From Halalkalibacter alkaliphilus (lineage in GTDB: Bacteria; Bacillota; Bacilli; Bacillales; Bacillaceae_D): a stretch of DNA of 61,631 nucleotides. This document shows positions 26,037-36,043 of the stretch, piece by piece. The position numbers and the translations under genes were made by a program. Location of the stretch: the NCBI RefSeq assembly GCF_023555415.1, contig NZ_JAKRYL010000024.1, positions 1 to 61,631 on the forward strand. The letters are read 5' to 3'. Each line of letters starts with the position of its first letter. Position 1 is the first letter of the stretch. The notes beneath the pieces were generated by a model. It made no database searches, was not told the origin of the DNA, and worked only from the letters and a program-made list of their open reading frames with translations.

Positions 26037-26702
26037 ATGGATACTGATTTTCTAATATCTCTCTTAACTATTATTGGCATCGATATTATTTTAGGTGGAG
26101 ACAATGCCATTGTTGTTGCCCTTGCTTGTCGAAATTTACCACTAGAAATTCGAAACCGAGCCATTGTTCTTGGCATTTGTTTGGCACTTGTAACAAGGAT
26201 GTCCCTTACCGTTGTAGCTGTACAACTTCTAGAGATTCCATTCTTACTTGCAATCAGTGGTGCCCTTTTAGTTTACATTGCTTATAGTTTGTTAACAGAA
26301 CAAGCAGATGATCGCGAAATAGAGGGCGGAACAAGCCTTTGGAGTGCTATTAAAGCTATTATTATTGCAGACTTAGTAATGGGATTTGATAATGTGATCG
26401 CTGTAGCCGGTGCAGCACATGGTGATCATACACTTGTATTAATTGGCTTACTTGTTTCTGTTCCAATTATCATTTGGGGGAGCAAACTAATTTTAAAAGC
26501 TTTTGACCGTTTTCCAATTATTGTTTATATCGGTGCGGGAATCTTAGCTTTTACAGCAAGTAGAATGATAACCCATGAAGAAATGTTAGCTCCACTTTTT
26601 TATCACCATCCCATTTTCACTTTATGTTTCCAAATTTTTGTGATTGTTGGAGTCATCTTAGCTGGTTCGTATCGTATTAAGTCAAGTAAGAGCTTTTCAT
26701 AA
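26037..26702 (+). CDS. yjbE: YjbE, TerC-family membrane protein
   Basis: 221 residues with about seven hydrophobic segments. The conserved acidic motifs GGDNAIVVALA (near residue 20) and VMGFDNVIAVAGAAHG are the TerC metal-site signatures. Family members have been linked to Mn2+ export, partly to metallate exported enzymes; the substrate here is not shown. I placed the start at the ATG 26037, which gives a length like B. subtilis YjbE (218), with AAAGGA upstream; in-frame ATGs earlier in the frame are possible. It lies next to spx, convergent, as a shuffled version of the B. subtilis order. Confidence 0.85.
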   Translation: MDTDFLISLLTIIGIDIILGGDNAIVVALACRNLPLEIRNRAIVLGICLALVTRMSLTVVAVQLLEIPFLLAISGALLVYIAYSLLTEQADDREIEGGTSLWSAIKAIIIADLVMGFDNVIAVAGAAHGDHTLVLIGLLVSVPIIIWGSKLILKAFDRFPIIVYIGAGILAFTASRMITHEEMLAPLFYHHPIFTLCFQIFVIVGVILAGSYRIKSSKSFS

Positions 26703-26720
26703 TGAGATGAACCACCAAAC

Positions 26721-26760
26721 AAAACCCTTCTACATACTTTGAATATGTAGAAGGGTTTTT
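26721..26760. terminator. Bidirectional terminator between yjbE and spx
   Basis: AAAACCCTTCTACATA (26721-26736) pairs with its complement at 26743-26758, with T and A runs on either side. It serves both convergent genes. Confidence 0.9.
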
Positions 26761-26762
26761 TA

Positions 26763-27188
<426 letters not shown>

Positions 27189-27253
27189 CTATGACGAACT
27201 TAGATGTTTTAATGTCAATTTCGTTGATTACATAACTATTATACAAACCTGTT

Positions 27254-27275
27254 CAATTTTTGTATATACAAATTG
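27254..27275. promoter_or_regulatory. Palindromic candidate operator between spx and RND efflux operon
   Basis: The 12-bp perfect palindrome TTGTATATACAA is extended on each side by CAATT and ATTG, giving CAATTTTTGTATATACAAATTG. On the minus strand it lies just upstream of a -10-like TATAAT (in GTATAATAG at about 27239-27245), inside the likely spx promoter. It could be a repressor site for spx, for the divergent efflux operon, or for both. I cannot name the regulator. Confidence 0.45.
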
Positions 27276-27541
27276 AAGCTTTTTTCTATACATTTTTGAA
27301 CAATGCATACAACTAAATAAACATACAGAGGTTAATTACCCTCTTCATGACATTATAAACCTATTATACAAAAAAATCTTTTCTAAACAAATATGTTTAT
27401 TTAGTGTTTTGTAACTTTTATTTTTTAGACTCATACTTGTCACATGTTTGTCACACCTTAAGAACAACAAAACTTTGCTATATTTTCACCTTTTTCCACC
27501 ATTTGAAGTATTTACATAAAGTTGTAGGAGTTGAATATGCT

Positions 27542-28753
27542 TTGAAGGTTTGTATGAGAGTTTTTTTACTTCTTTTCTTTTTAACTGCCTGTGGAACAGA
27601 TGATATAACAAGTGACCAAACAGATCGACAGCGGCTAATCGTTGAAGTAGAAAGGATCGAGCGAAGTGCCATTCAACAAACCCTTGAGCTATCCGGACAG
27701 CTGCTGCCGAAAAACCAAGTCCCCCTTTTCACGACTATGCCGCTTGAAGTATCTGAAGTTCATGTCAATGTCGGACAATCCGTCGAACGAGGAGATCTGC
27801 TTATAACACTTGACGATGAAGAAGCTGAACGTCAAGTCAGTCAAGCCCGTAGTGCACAAGACGAGTTACAACGAAGCTTGGCTCAGGTAAAAGAACTTAA
27901 TCGATCTATTGAATCAAATGCTGCTAACATGAATGAACTAGAAACTGAGTTACAGCAATCGATCAATCGGTCACGCACTCTTATAAACGAATTAGACCCG
28001 ACAAGTTTTGAGGGTTCAATCGTTGAATTATTACAATCTTCTTTAGACGTTTCCATTAGACAAGCAGAACTACTCCAAGCAGCCGGTACTGCTAGTTCGT
28101 ACACACCCGTTAATACATTGGAATTAGAACTACAGATCTCACAAGCAGAAGAAGCTGTACGCCAAGCAGAGTCAGCACTACAAGCAACCAAACTGACGGC
28201 TCCTATTACAGGACTTGTGTCCCAATTAGATGTTGCCAAGGGCCAAACTGCACTACCTAATATGGCACTTGTAACAGTTGTTGATCTGAAAGAAATGAAT
28301 GCAACATTCTCAGTTAATAACTTTCAAGTTACGAAACTTCAACCCGGCTTAGACGTGGAACTGTCTGTTTCTGGTGTGAACGAAACACTGCTTAGTAAAA
28401 TTGCAACTGTTTCTCCTGTAGTCAATCCGCAAACAAATACGTTTACTGTTCAAATACCTGTCAGCAATGAGTCTTTGACATTAAAAGGTGGAATGAGAAC
28501 TAGTGCTATCGTCGATTTAGATACAATAGATGACGCTATTGTCATCCCTGCTAATGCCATCTTGTATCAAGATGGCGAGCCCTATACATTTGTTGTTGAC
28601 GATCTAATCGTAAGAAGACAAGTACTAGAACTAGGCTCAAGAGATGGAGATCTATTTGAAGTGATCTCAGGTGTAGAAGAGGAAGAACAAGTAGTGACAA
28701 CAGGTAAAGAACGATTAACAGATGGGGCGGAAATTACAATTCGAAGCGAGTGA
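27542..28753 (+). CDS. RND efflux membrane-fusion (adaptor) lipoprotein
   Basis: 403 residues. The N-terminus MKVCMRVFLLLFFLTAC ends in lipobox LTAC, so it is probably a lipoprotein outside the membrane. HlyD/AcrA-type layout: a lipoyl half-motif (EVSEVHVNVGQSVERGDLLITLDDEEAERQV), a long alpha-helical hairpin rich in Gln/Glu (about 100-200), the second lipoyl half (ATKLTAPITGLVSQLDVAKGQ) and a beta-barrel. The start is uncertain: TTG at 27542 gives a normal signal length and is used here; ATG at 27554 has AAGG close by. Its stop overlaps the start of the pump gene. Confidence 0.85.
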   Translation: MKVCMRVFLLLFFLTACGTDDITSDQTDRQRLIVEVERIERSAIQQTLELSGQLLPKNQVPLFTTMPLEVSEVHVNVGQSVERGDLLITLDDEEAERQVSQARSAQDELQRSLAQVKELNRSIESNAANMNELETELQQSINRSRTLINELDPTSFEGSIVELLQSSLDVSIRQAELLQAAGTASSYTPVNTLELELQISQAEEAVRQAESALQATKLTAPITGLVSQLDVAKGQTALPNMALVTVVDLKEMNATFSVNNFQVTKLQPGLDVELSVSGVNETLLSKIATVSPVVNPQTNTFTVQIPVSNESLTLKGGMRTSAIVDLDTIDDAIVIPANAILYQDGEPYTFVVDDLIVRRQVLELGSRDGDLFEVISGVEEEEQVVTTGKERLTDGAEITIRSE

Positions 28754-31700
28754 ATGGAATGAACATAGCAAAATTATCTGTATTACGACCCGTTGCCATG
28801 GCCATGTGTATTGTTCTGTTAATCATGTTAGGTACGATATCACTTCTAAATCTTCCCGTTGACCTTTTTCCTGAATTAAATTATCCGGTCGTTGCCGTAA
28901 CTGCATCATATGAAGGTGCAGGTCCCGAAGAAGTTGAGAACTTGATTACTCGCCCTATTGAGGAATTGATGTCAAGTGTCCCTAATGTAGAGTCTGTATC
29001 ATCGACATCCCGAACAGGTGGTTCGCTTATTCTTGTATCATTTGATTGGGGAACAGATCTGGACTTTGCCACACTTACGATGCGCGAGCGAATTGACCAA
29101 ATTCGTGATAGTTTACCTCTAGGTGTAACAGCACCTCAGGTCATGAGATTTGACCCAAGTATGTTACCAATCATTCAATTAGCAATAACGGAGCCAAACG
29201 CCAATATAGCTGAAGTGAAAAAGTTAATTGAAAATGAAATTCAACCTAGATTAGATTCAGTTGAAGGAGTTGCAGCGGTTCAAATTGAAGGTGGTGCTGA
29301 TCAAGAAATTCTTCTTGAGGTTGACCCAGACCACTTAGCCAATTTTGGACTGAGCTTAACAGATTTACAGCAGCTTATAAGTAGTGAAAATTTGAATATT
29401 CCTGGCGGTCAGGTGACCGACGCTAATCAAAGCTTACCTACTCGTATTACAGGGGCATTCAGATCAGTTTTTGACTTAGAAATTTTGCCTATCCCAACTA
29501 CGGAAGGGGTCATCCCTCTTGGGAAACTAGTCACTATTTTAGAGACTACAGCCCCTGTTCTTCAGCAAAGCTATTTAAATGGCGAACCTGCAGTTGGTAT
29601 TTCCATTCTTAAAACTTCTGGCACGAACACAGTTGCAATCGCTAGAAATGTCAAAAATGAAATTAAACAATTAAAAGAACTGCTACCACCGGGAATTGAA
29701 ATTCGCTCGATTTTTGACCAAAGTCGTTTTATTGAACAATCAATTCGTGCTGTTGGGTGGAATATTATCATAGGTGGTTTGTTAGCCGCATTTGTCCTTT
29801 ACTTATTTTTACGTAATATCCGGAGTACGCTCATTATTGGGTTCTCGATCCCTATTTCAATTATGACAACGTTTCTTTTCCTGTATTTTTACGGGGAAAC
29901 GTTAAATATTTTAACCCTTGGTGGGTTAGCACTAGGGGTTGGTATGATGGTCGATAATGCAATTGTCATTTTGGAAAATATATACCGTAAGCGTCAATTA
30001 GGAGAAGGGAAGAAAGAGTCTGCGATTAATGGAACAAACGAAATCGGCGGCGCCATTATCGCGTCAACATTAACAACAGTTGTTGTCTTTCTTCCAATTG
30101 TATTTGTGGAAGGATTAGCTGCTCAATTGTTTAAACCATTGGCGATTACCGTTGCATTTTCTTTACTTGCTTCGTTAATTACGGCTTTAATTATCGTTCC
30201 ATTGTTATCATCGACATTTATGAAAATAAATGAAGATACTTCGGCATTTCAGCGCGGCTTCGACCGTACAAAGGCACTTTATCAGCGATTATTAGAGTGG
30301 GCATTAGCTAAACCAAAAACGGTTATTTTTTCAACTCTTGTAATACTTGGCTCATCCCTTGCTTGTATTCCCTTCCTTGGTACTGAATTTTTACCAGCAC
30401 AAGATCAAAGCTTTATCAGCATTGATGTACGTTTACCAGTAGGAAACAACTTACAAACAACAACTGAGCTTACTGAGGAAATTGATCAACAGCTACTTTC
30501 AATACCTGAGATTGACCTTTCTTACGTGACTATTGGTGGAACTGATAATTTCACAGTCGGTGCCGGATCTCAAACTAACCGTGCCTCTTATACCATTTTG
30601 CTAACAGATGTAACGAAACGCACCCGATCAGATTTGGTCATTGCTGAAGAAATTCGCCAGCTCCTTGCTGAGATTCCTAATGCTAACATTGCTGTTTCAG
30701 CTAGCGATACTGGCTTCTCAGAAAACCCTATCTCCATTACAGTCAGAGGACCAGATTTGCAAACACTTAAACGAATATCTGATGAGATGATTCACACAAT
30801 TTCCAACGTTGAAGGAGTGCGTGAACCTTCTTCTAATTATACCGAAGGAAATCCAGAAGTTACCGTCTCAATCAATCGTTCAAAAGCCGCCTCTTATGGA
30901 ATTGGCAGTGCACAAATTGCAAGTACAATTGGAAATGCAACAAAAGGACTTGTTGCAACAAAACTAACTCGTAATGGGGAAGAACTAGATGTTCGCCTTC
31001 AAGTAGAGGATCGCTATACAGCATCTGTTGATCATTTAGAGCAGCTTCTTATTGATACTCCAACCGGAGAGCGAATTCCCCTTGCAGCAGTGGCAACTGT
31101 AGAACGTGGACAAGGACCTAGTTCCATTCGCAGGGCGGACCGGCTCAGAGAAATCACCGTACGAGCTGATATATTAGGAAGAGATTTAGGAAGTATCGTA
31201 GCTGACATTGAATCCGCTTTGAAAGAAGAAGTGCGCCCCACTCTTCCAAGTGGATATCGAATCACTTTTGGTGGACAAAATGAACAGATGAACGATGCCT
31301 TTTTCAAACTGAGCGGAGCAATCGCTTTAGCAATTGTATTAGTCTATATGGTCATGGCGGGGAGATTTGAATCGTTTTTCTATCCATTCATTATCATGTT
31401 TTCTGTCCCTGTTACGGCTATTGGAGTAATTTTTGGGCTATTGCTTACGAATCAGCCTGTTGGCGTTGGCTCATTAATTGGAATGTTAATATTAACTGGG
31501 ATTGTCGTTAATAATGCGATTGTTCTCATAGATTATATTAATACATTAAAAAAAGAAGGGCATAACACGTACGATGCGATCGTTAAAGCTGGCCCTACAA
31601 GACTGCGGCCGATTCTCATGACTGCCTTAACTACAATTTTAGGATTAATTCCACTAACACTAGGGTATGGTGAAGGGACTGAGGTACAGCAGCCCATGGC

Positions 31701-31821
31701 CATAGTTATTGTTTTCGGATTGGCTGTTTCAACCTTTATTACGTTGATTTTAATTCCAGTCATCTATCGGATTACCGATAATGTAAGGAAAAAAAATAAA
31801 GCAGCTCACCTAGAGGTTTAA
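28750..31821 (+). CDS. RND (AcrB/SwrC-type) multidrug efflux pump
   Basis: 1023 residues with two repeats, each of one TM, a large external loop and five TMs. The TM4 motif VGMMVDNAIVILENIYR carries the proton-relay aspartate and TM10 has TGIVVNNAIVLIDYIN. It exports drugs or surfactant-like molecules using the proton gradient. It resembles B. subtilis SwrC (YerP), which works without a partner, but here an adaptor gene overlaps it by 4 bp. GTG at 28750 or ATG at 28759 may be the start. No outer-membrane channel is expected or seen. The operon separates spx from yjbC, which are neighbours in B. subtilis. Confidence 0.92.
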   Translation: MNGMNIAKLSVLRPVAMAMCIVLLIMLGTISLLNLPVDLFPELNYPVVAVTASYEGAGPEEVENLITRPIEELMSSVPNVESVSSTSRTGGSLILVSFDWGTDLDFATLTMRERIDQIRDSLPLGVTAPQVMRFDPSMLPIIQLAITEPNANIAEVKKLIENEIQPRLDSVEGVAAVQIEGGADQEILLEVDPDHLANFGLSLTDLQQLISSENLNIPGGQVTDANQSLPTRITGAFRSVFDLEILPIPTTEGVIPLGKLVTILETTAPVLQQSYLNGEPAVGISILKTSGTNTVAIARNVKNEIKQLKELLPPGIEIRSIFDQSRFIEQSIRAVGWNIIIGGLLAAFVLYLFLRNIRSTLIIGFSIPISIMTTFLFLYFYGETLNILTLGGLALGVGMMVDNAIVILENIYRKRQLGEGKKESAINGTNEIGGAIIASTLTTVVVFLPIVFVEGLAAQLFKPLAITVAFSLLASLITALIIVPLLSSTFMKINEDTSAFQRGFDRTKALYQRLLEWALAKPKTVIFSTLVILGSSLACIPFLGTEFLPAQDQSFISIDVRLPVGNNLQTTTELTEEIDQQLLSIPEIDLSYVTIGGTDNFTVGAGSQTNRASYTILLTDVTKRTRSDLVIAEEIRQLLAEIPNANIAVSASDTGFSENPISITVRGPDLQTLKRISDEMIHTISNVEGVREPSSNYTEGNPEVTVSINRSKAASYGIGSAQIASTIGNATKGLVATKLTRNGEELDVRLQVEDRYTASVDHLEQLLIDTPTGERIPLAAVATVERGQGPSSIRRADRLREITVRADILGRDLGSIVADIESALKEEVRPTLPSGYRITFGGQNEQMNDAFFKLSGAIALAIVLVYMVMAGRFESFFYPFIIMFSVPVTAIGVIFGLLLTNQPVGVGSLIGMLILTGIVVNNAIVLIDYINTLKKEGHNTYDAIVKAGPTRLRPILMTALTTILGLIPLTLGYGEGTEVQQPMAIVIVFGLAVSTFITLILIPVIYRITDNVRKKNKAAHLEV

Positions 31822-31855
31822 TAGGGGCTACTTTATGCTTTGCGAGCAACATAAT

Positions 31856-31904
31856 AAAAGAAGATGTTTCAACGGGCTCCCCCCATTGAAACACCTCTTC
31901 TTTA
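31856..31904. terminator. Bidirectional terminator after the RND operon
   Basis: AAAAGAAGATGTTTCAA pairs with TTGAAACACCTCTTCTTT across a 13-nt loop. It serves the pump operon and the convergent small gene. Confidence 0.85.
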
Positions 31905-31905
31905 T

Positions 31906-32049
31906 TTATGCAGTTGTGCGTCTTGATGGAGTCGGCATTGGGCTACGTCTTGAACCAGCCTTCCACCCTCTCATGTTTTTCTTAAGAAAGTCTTTTAACA
32001 TTTCTCTCTTCTTTTTGTTGTTACGGCGTCTTACATCTTTCCTTTTCAT
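31906..32049 (-). CDS. Very basic small protein, unknown function
   Basis: 47 residues from ATG 32049, with AAGGGTG six bases upstream. About 40% of residues are Lys or Arg (KRKDVRRRNNKKKREMLKDFLKKN), and the tail is SRRSPMPTPSRRTTA. It lies about 35 bp downstream of yjbC on the same strand, directly before the terminator. Composition suggests RNA or ribosome binding, but I cannot name a family. Its reality rests on the ribosome-binding site and location only. Confidence 0.45.
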   Translation of the reverse strand: MKRKDVRRRNNKKKREMLKDFLKKNMRGWKAGSRRSPMPTPSRRTTA

Positions 32050-32083
32050 TTTCATCACCCTTATCATTGATGAAGAAATTTTG

Positions 32084-32647
32084 CTACACAGTCGCCTGAT
32101 CCTTTTCTTCCTCATAAGTTAGAACCTGATCAACATCTTCGTATGATGCACCATAAAGTTCCTTATCTTTATAAGTATGAATATTTTCATACGTTTGCTT
32201 CATTTTTTCGAAAATGCTTTTTTCGGATTCATCTGTTGGGGACCAGTATAGAATTTCTAATTCATTCACTTCATTCGTTGCAAGTGAACGCCTTCTGTAG
32301 CCAACTGACTGTGCATGCTTAAATCCTTCTCGACTGTAGAAGCGCTGGCGCTTCTTTGTATCCGTGTCATCATAATCCACTGGCTCTACTTCTAGAATAA
32401 TCGGCTTGTTCTTTTGCTTCAACTTGTTTAATAACTTTTTTCCTAACCCTTGCCCTCTTGCATTCGTTGAGACAAAAAGGTAGTCGACAAAAACGAAGTC
32501 TTCCGTTTCTACATACATCATAACATGATTTGGCCCTTCATCCTTATGATAAATATCCGCCTTCTCTTTTAAAAGCAACTCAATATGCTCTTTTGATTTC
32601 ATTTCTTCGATTGGAAAGTATTGATTGAGCTTCTCATACCAGTTCAT
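32084..32647 (-). CDS. yjbC: YjbC, GNAT-family acetyltransferase
   Basis: 187 residues. The GNAT core includes DYLFVSTNARGQGLGKKLLNKL, which carries the RGQGLGKK acetyl-CoA loop. The protein is acidic at its C-terminus. In B. subtilis yjbC lies directly upstream of spx and shares its transcript; here the RND operon has come between them. AGGTACG precedes the ATG. The substrate is unknown. Confidence 0.85.
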   Translation of the reverse strand: MNWYEKLNQYFPIEEMKSKEHIELLLKEKADIYHKDEGPNHVMMYVETEDFVFVDYLFVSTNARGQGLGKKLLNKLKQKNKPIILEVEPVDYDDTDTKKRQRFYSREGFKHAQSVGYRRRSLATNEVNELEILYWSPTDESEKSIFEKMKQTYENIHTYKDKELYGASYEDVDQVLTYEEEKDQATV

Positions 32648-32867
32648 TCTCGTACCTCCATTATCTTTGATAACTTTAGTATATTCCTCTTTCGCACATG
32701 CTTAAACTGCCTCATTTCAGCATATAGTGGGAAGACTTACCTCCATCCCCATTATTTTGACACTACATAACTTATTCATACAATTGCACCATGTTCCATC
32801 AAGTCTCAGATCACTGCATTGCAGCACTATGCTAAAGAGGGGTCTGACCCCTGCTTTAACGCAACAA

Positions 32868-32892
32868 GAGCTGTTACTTTTCGTAACAGCTC
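32868..32892 (-). terminator. Terminator after the DUF4015-type gene
   Basis: GAGCTGTTAC and GTAACAGCTC (32868-32877 and 32883-32892) form a 10-bp stem. On the minus strand it is followed by TTGTTG, so the T run is weak. Confidence 0.65.
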
Positions 32893-32897
32893 CATCA

Positions 32898-34106
32898 TTA
32901 GTCCAAAGGCTTGTAATTCACTCCTTGTGTATATCGGTTTGCTGCATTCCATAAGAGAAATTCATTGATTCCTTGTTCATTTAATGCACGGATTTGTGCT
33001 TCAACTTCTTCCTTTCCATACTTTTTGTAATTACCTGCACCTAACCAAGAGGCAGTGAAATCTTGAATCCAAGGCCTCGATACAGGCGGATCCTCTAAAG
33101 CGTCTAATACTTCGTTCTCTACTTTTGCATATTCTTTTGTTAATTCGTACGGATACAAATCAGGCTTATCAATTCCAAAATAAGGCGTCCAATGACTTGG
33201 ATAGATCATCGATGAAATAACATCAACGTTTTCAGATATTTTCGAGAAATTTTGCCCGATTCCTGGTGCTTCTGAAATCGTCGCTGCATAACCAAAAATA
33301 TCTACAGAAACGTCGACATGATAAGAGGCTAATCGCTCTCTTGCATACGCGACGAAGTCAGTCACAGCCTGCACCCTTTTTTGAACGTTATCATCCCCAT
33401 CTTCATAATTCCCTAATCGATACTCTAATATTTCATCACGGCGTTCAAAACCTTCAGGAAAACGCACGTAATCAAATTGAATTTCTTTAAAGCCCATTTT
33501 TGCTGCTTTTTCAGCAATGTCAATATTGTATTCCCACACCTCTTGTAAAAAAGGATTCACAAATGCCTCTCCCCGGCCATTTTTCCAAACTTCGCCATTT
33601 TCTAAAAACGATAACTCGGGCTTTTTCTCAGCTAAAACCGTATCTTTAAACACGACGATTCGAGCAATTGGATATATTTCATTTTCTTCAAGTGTTTCCA
33701 TTAACTGGTCAGTATCTCCAATAAAATTTTGGGAAATGTTATAAAACGGTGAGTCTTCCTCTGGGCGATATGTTAAGTAACCATGATCGTCTTTAATGTC
33801 TACCACCATTGAATTTAACTCAGACGTGTTGATTAAATCGAGTAGTGACAAAAAGCGTTGTCCACCGGCAGAATTACCTGTAACATATATGCCTCGTACA
33901 CCGTCTTTTGGATAAATAAACGAATAACCTGAGTCATAATCAAATCGGACCATTTGTTCAGGCAAACCTAAATCTGTCTTTGTTAATAACTTTTGCTGAT
34001 GGTCTCTTGCTTTGCTTGACTCCGTTTGTTCTGCTTGTACAGAAAATGTACCCATAACCAAGCCAAAAATACAAAGCATGAGCACAAACACCAATTGTTT
34101 CCCCAT
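32898..34106 (-). CDS. Secreted putative glycoside hydrolase (DUF4015 type)
   Basis: 402 residues. The N-terminal signal peptide MGKQLVFVLMLCIFGLVMGTFSVQA is likely cleaved after AQA-like SVQA. The rest matches the putative glycosyl hydrolase family called DUF4015: GVRGIYVTGNSAGG, VVDIKDDHGYLTY, IARIVVFKDTVLAEKKPEL, FKEIQFDYVRFPEGF and DVDVISSMIYPSHW. A TIM-barrel fold acting on cell-wall or exopolysaccharide glycans is expected from the family; the substrate is unknown. It is followed upstream by a small HTH-type gene on the same strand. Confidence 0.82.
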   Translation of the reverse strand: MGKQLVFVLMLCIFGLVMGTFSVQAEQTESSKARDHQQKLLTKTDLGLPEQMVRFDYDSGYSFIYPKDGVRGIYVTGNSAGGQRFLSLLDLINTSELNSMVVDIKDDHGYLTYRPEEDSPFYNISQNFIGDTDQLMETLEENEIYPIARIVVFKDTVLAEKKPELSFLENGEVWKNGRGEAFVNPFLQEVWEYNIDIAEKAAKMGFKEIQFDYVRFPEGFERRDEILEYRLGNYEDGDDNVQKRVQAVTDFVAYARERLASYHVDVSVDIFGYAATISEAPGIGQNFSKISENVDVISSMIYPSHWTPYFGIDKPDLYPYELTKEYAKVENEVLDALEDPPVSRPWIQDFTASWLGAGNYKKYGKEEVEAQIRALNEQGINEFLLWNAANRYTQGVNYKPLD

Positions 34107-34160
34107 TGTGTCTCACAACCTTCTTTTTTGGTTTTTGTGTTCACAATTATAGTGTATGTA

Positions 34161-34391
34161 CTAATCCTCGTCTTTAGCATCCCAATCTTCGGGAAGTGGT
34201 TCTTCTGCTTCTTGTGCAAGCTGCTTTCTTTTTATGTCGAGCTGCTCTTTGTGCCAAAGAAACTGCTCACGATTTATTAAATGCTTCTCTCCATCAAATA
34301 CCGTCTTCACATGACCAAGCTTGACCTGCTTAGCAATATATTCCTCAGGTAAATCCAAATAAGCTGCTAGTTCTGAAATGGTTACATACAT
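34161..34391 (-). CDS. Small excisionase/MerR-like DNA-binding protein
   Basis: 76 residues. MYVTISELAAYLDLPEEYIAKQVKLGHVKTVFDGEKHLINREQFLWHKEQL has the helix-turn-helix-wing layout of excisionase-type domains (helix ISELAAYL, turn, helix YIAKQVKLG, then the wing and INREQF). The C-terminus is acidic. AGGAGGAG precedes the ATG. No integrase or prophage genes are near, so it is more likely a chromosomal regulator than a phage Xis. It lies about 55 bp upstream of the DUF4015-type gene. Confidence 0.7.
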   Translation of the reverse strand: MYVTISELAAYLDLPEEYIAKQVKLGHVKTVFDGEKHLINREQFLWHKEQLDIKRKQLAQEAEEPLPEDWDAKDED

Positions 34392-34450
34392 ATTTAATCC
34401 CTCCTCCTAAATTATACTTTTTTGTTTAACGAATTGTCATCCTAAGTACA

Positions 34451-34481
34451 AAAGAAAAAGCCAGTGATCAAAGCCACTGAC
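34451..34481 (-). terminator. Terminator after yplQ
   Basis: On the minus strand a 7-bp GTCAGTG/CACTGGC stem with an 8-nt loop (34460-34481) is followed by TTTTTCTTTT. Confidence 0.75.
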
Positions 34482-34490
34482 TGATACGAT

Positions 34491-35135
34491 CTATATAGGC
34501 AATACATAGAGAATTATTAAGAAAAAGTGAAAGATTGTTCCCGCTAAAACAAACATATGCCAAATTGCATGATGATATTTAAACCCTCTCCACACATAAA
34601 AAACCGTCCCTACTGTATAACAAATTCCGCCAATGAAAAGGAAAGCTATACCAGCAGGAGGGAGTGTTTCAACGATTGGCTTAATGGCAAAAATAGCAAG
34701 CCATCCCATTCCAACATAAAAAATTGTTGATAAAAATAAAAACTTCTTCACAAAGAAAAATTTAAACACGACCCCAATTGTAGCAATCCCCCATACAATT
34801 CCAAACAATGTCCAACCAAGAGTGCCTTGAACGACGATAAACAATAAAGGTGTGTAACTTCCAGCAATGAATAAGTAAATAGATGCATGGTCAAAGACTT
34901 CAAAAAGATCTTTCACTCTTCCTTGCGGTAAGGCATGAACCATAGTTGAAGAAAAATATAGTAAAAGCATTGTTACGCCGTAAATAGTAAAACTTACAAT
35001 ATGCAAAACAGAACCGTATAAGCTTGAAAATACAATGAGTAATACTAACGCAGCTACGCTAAGTAACGCTCCAATTCCATGTGTAATTGCGTTTGCTATT
35101 TCTTCCCCTTTTGAAAATGTGTGTGTTGTTGCCAT
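34491..35135 (-). CDS. yplQ: Hemolysin III / PAQR-family membrane protein (YplQ-like)
   Basis: 214 residues with seven hydrophobic segments. Conserved PAQR features are visible: EEIANAITHGIGA at the start, FSSTMVHAL, FDHASIYLFIAGSYTP, and the C-terminal HHAIWHMFVLAGTIFHF with the metal-binding histidines. Members are called hemolysin III, though a hydrolase activity on membrane lipids has been proposed for the fold. AAAGGAG precedes the ATG. Monocistronic between the small HTH gene and a divergent HD-domain gene. Confidence 0.88.
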   Translation of the reverse strand: MATTHTFSKGEEIANAITHGIGALLSVAALVLLIVFSSLYGSVLHIVSFTIYGVTMLLLYFSSTMVHALPQGRVKDLFEVFDHASIYLFIAGSYTPLLFIVVQGTLGWTLFGIVWGIATIGVVFKFFFVKKFLFLSTIFYVGMGWLAIFAIKPIVETLPPAGIAFLFIGGICYTVGTVFYVWRGFKYHHAIWHMFVLAGTIFHFFLIILYVLPI

Positions 35136-35308
35136 TTCAAACTCCTTTCAAACTTCCTTGCCCTGTATTATACACCTTTTATCAATGACAATACTACCCT
35201 TATTCAAGAAATTATGTTGCACTTTCTATCGGAACTCTATATAATAGTTGAAATACACTTTTTTATTGACAGAATTGTTAACACAACTAAGAATAGGAGG
35301 AATGTTAC

Positions 35309-35845
35309 GTGAGACATGTTACATTAGTTCAATTGTTCGATCATCCAATCACACAAAAATATGTTAAAAGGTCAGGGATGGCTCATGCAGTTGCCTGTGC
35401 TTATCATGCCTATCATTTAGCAATAAAGCACGAAGTTGATCCCGACCGTGCAACAAAGGCTGCATTCCTTCATGATATCGGACATTATACTTGGTATCGA
35501 GATGGTCAATGGGATTATAATTTATACAAAGAATATGACATACATGCAATAAAAGGTTCTGAACGAGCGCACAAGCTTCTAATTCGACTTGGCGAGCACC
35601 CACGTACCGCAAAAGAAATTGCTTTAGCCATTTTGCTCCATACTGATTCTTATTTACCAAATGGATATCTTGAACTCAACCCCCTTCAGCATGTGGTTGC
35701 TTTGGCAGACGAAGCAGATGAAGAACCAGGCGGAGAGCATCACTACCGCACAATATCCGATCGGCGCGCAAGGCGTATGCTAGGCCTTCTTGATAAGAAA
35801 GTCGAAGCCCATTCAAACAAAGACTTTATAGAACGCTCAATGTGA
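35309..35845 (+). CDS. HD-domain hydrolase, unknown substrate
   Basis: 178 residues, GTG start with AGGAGG nine bases before. The HD signature is present: SGMAHAVACAYHAYHLA, KAAFLHDIGHYTW (HD pair), LLHTDSYLPNG and DEADEEPGGEHHYR. The layout is like small HD phosphohydrolases acting on nucleotides or other phosphoesters. It is not the YpgQ type found at 6739. Followed by a long hairpin terminator. No operon partner. Confidence 0.82.
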   Translation: MRHVTLVQLFDHPITQKYVKRSGMAHAVACAYHAYHLAIKHEVDPDRATKAAFLHDIGHYTWYRDGQWDYNLYKEYDIHAIKGSERAHKLLIRLGEHPRTAKEIALAILLHTDSYLPNGYLELNPLQHVVALADEADEEPGGEHHYRTISDRRARRMLGLLDKKVEAHSNKDFIERSM

Positions 35846-35850
35846 GGAAT

Positions 35851-35920
35851 GTTGACTCTCTCTAACGACTGTATATAAATCATGCTTTTGTCGTTTAGAG
35901 GAACTGAGTCAACTTTTTTT
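35851..35920 (+). terminator. Long hairpin terminator after the HD gene
   Basis: GTTGACTC (35851-35858) pairs with GAGTCAAC (35906-35913), and the stem continues inward (CTCTAACGAC with GTCGTTTAGAG), followed by TTTTTTT. Confidence 0.85.
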
Positions 35921-35990
35921 CTCCTAATGGCGGGCTGTTGAATTTCGACCTCCTTTATCATTCTTTTCATTACATTAGTAAAAAAATTGA

Positions 35991-36019
35991 TTGACGTTGC
36001 AACAGCTTCATGCTACATT
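35991..36019 (+). promoter_or_regulatory. Sigma-A promoter of the Mn2+ riboswitch transcript
   Basis: TTGACG (35991-35996), 17-bp spacer, TACATT (36014-36019). It is placed about 25 bp before the aptamer. Confidence 0.7.
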
Positions 36020-36043
36020 AAATCCATCACAATTATATACCCT

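Noticed and set aside
34161-34391. Excisionase-like gene as sign of a prophage or integrative element
   Set aside because: No integrase, phage genes or attachment repeats are nearby; the gene stands among ordinary chromosomal genes.
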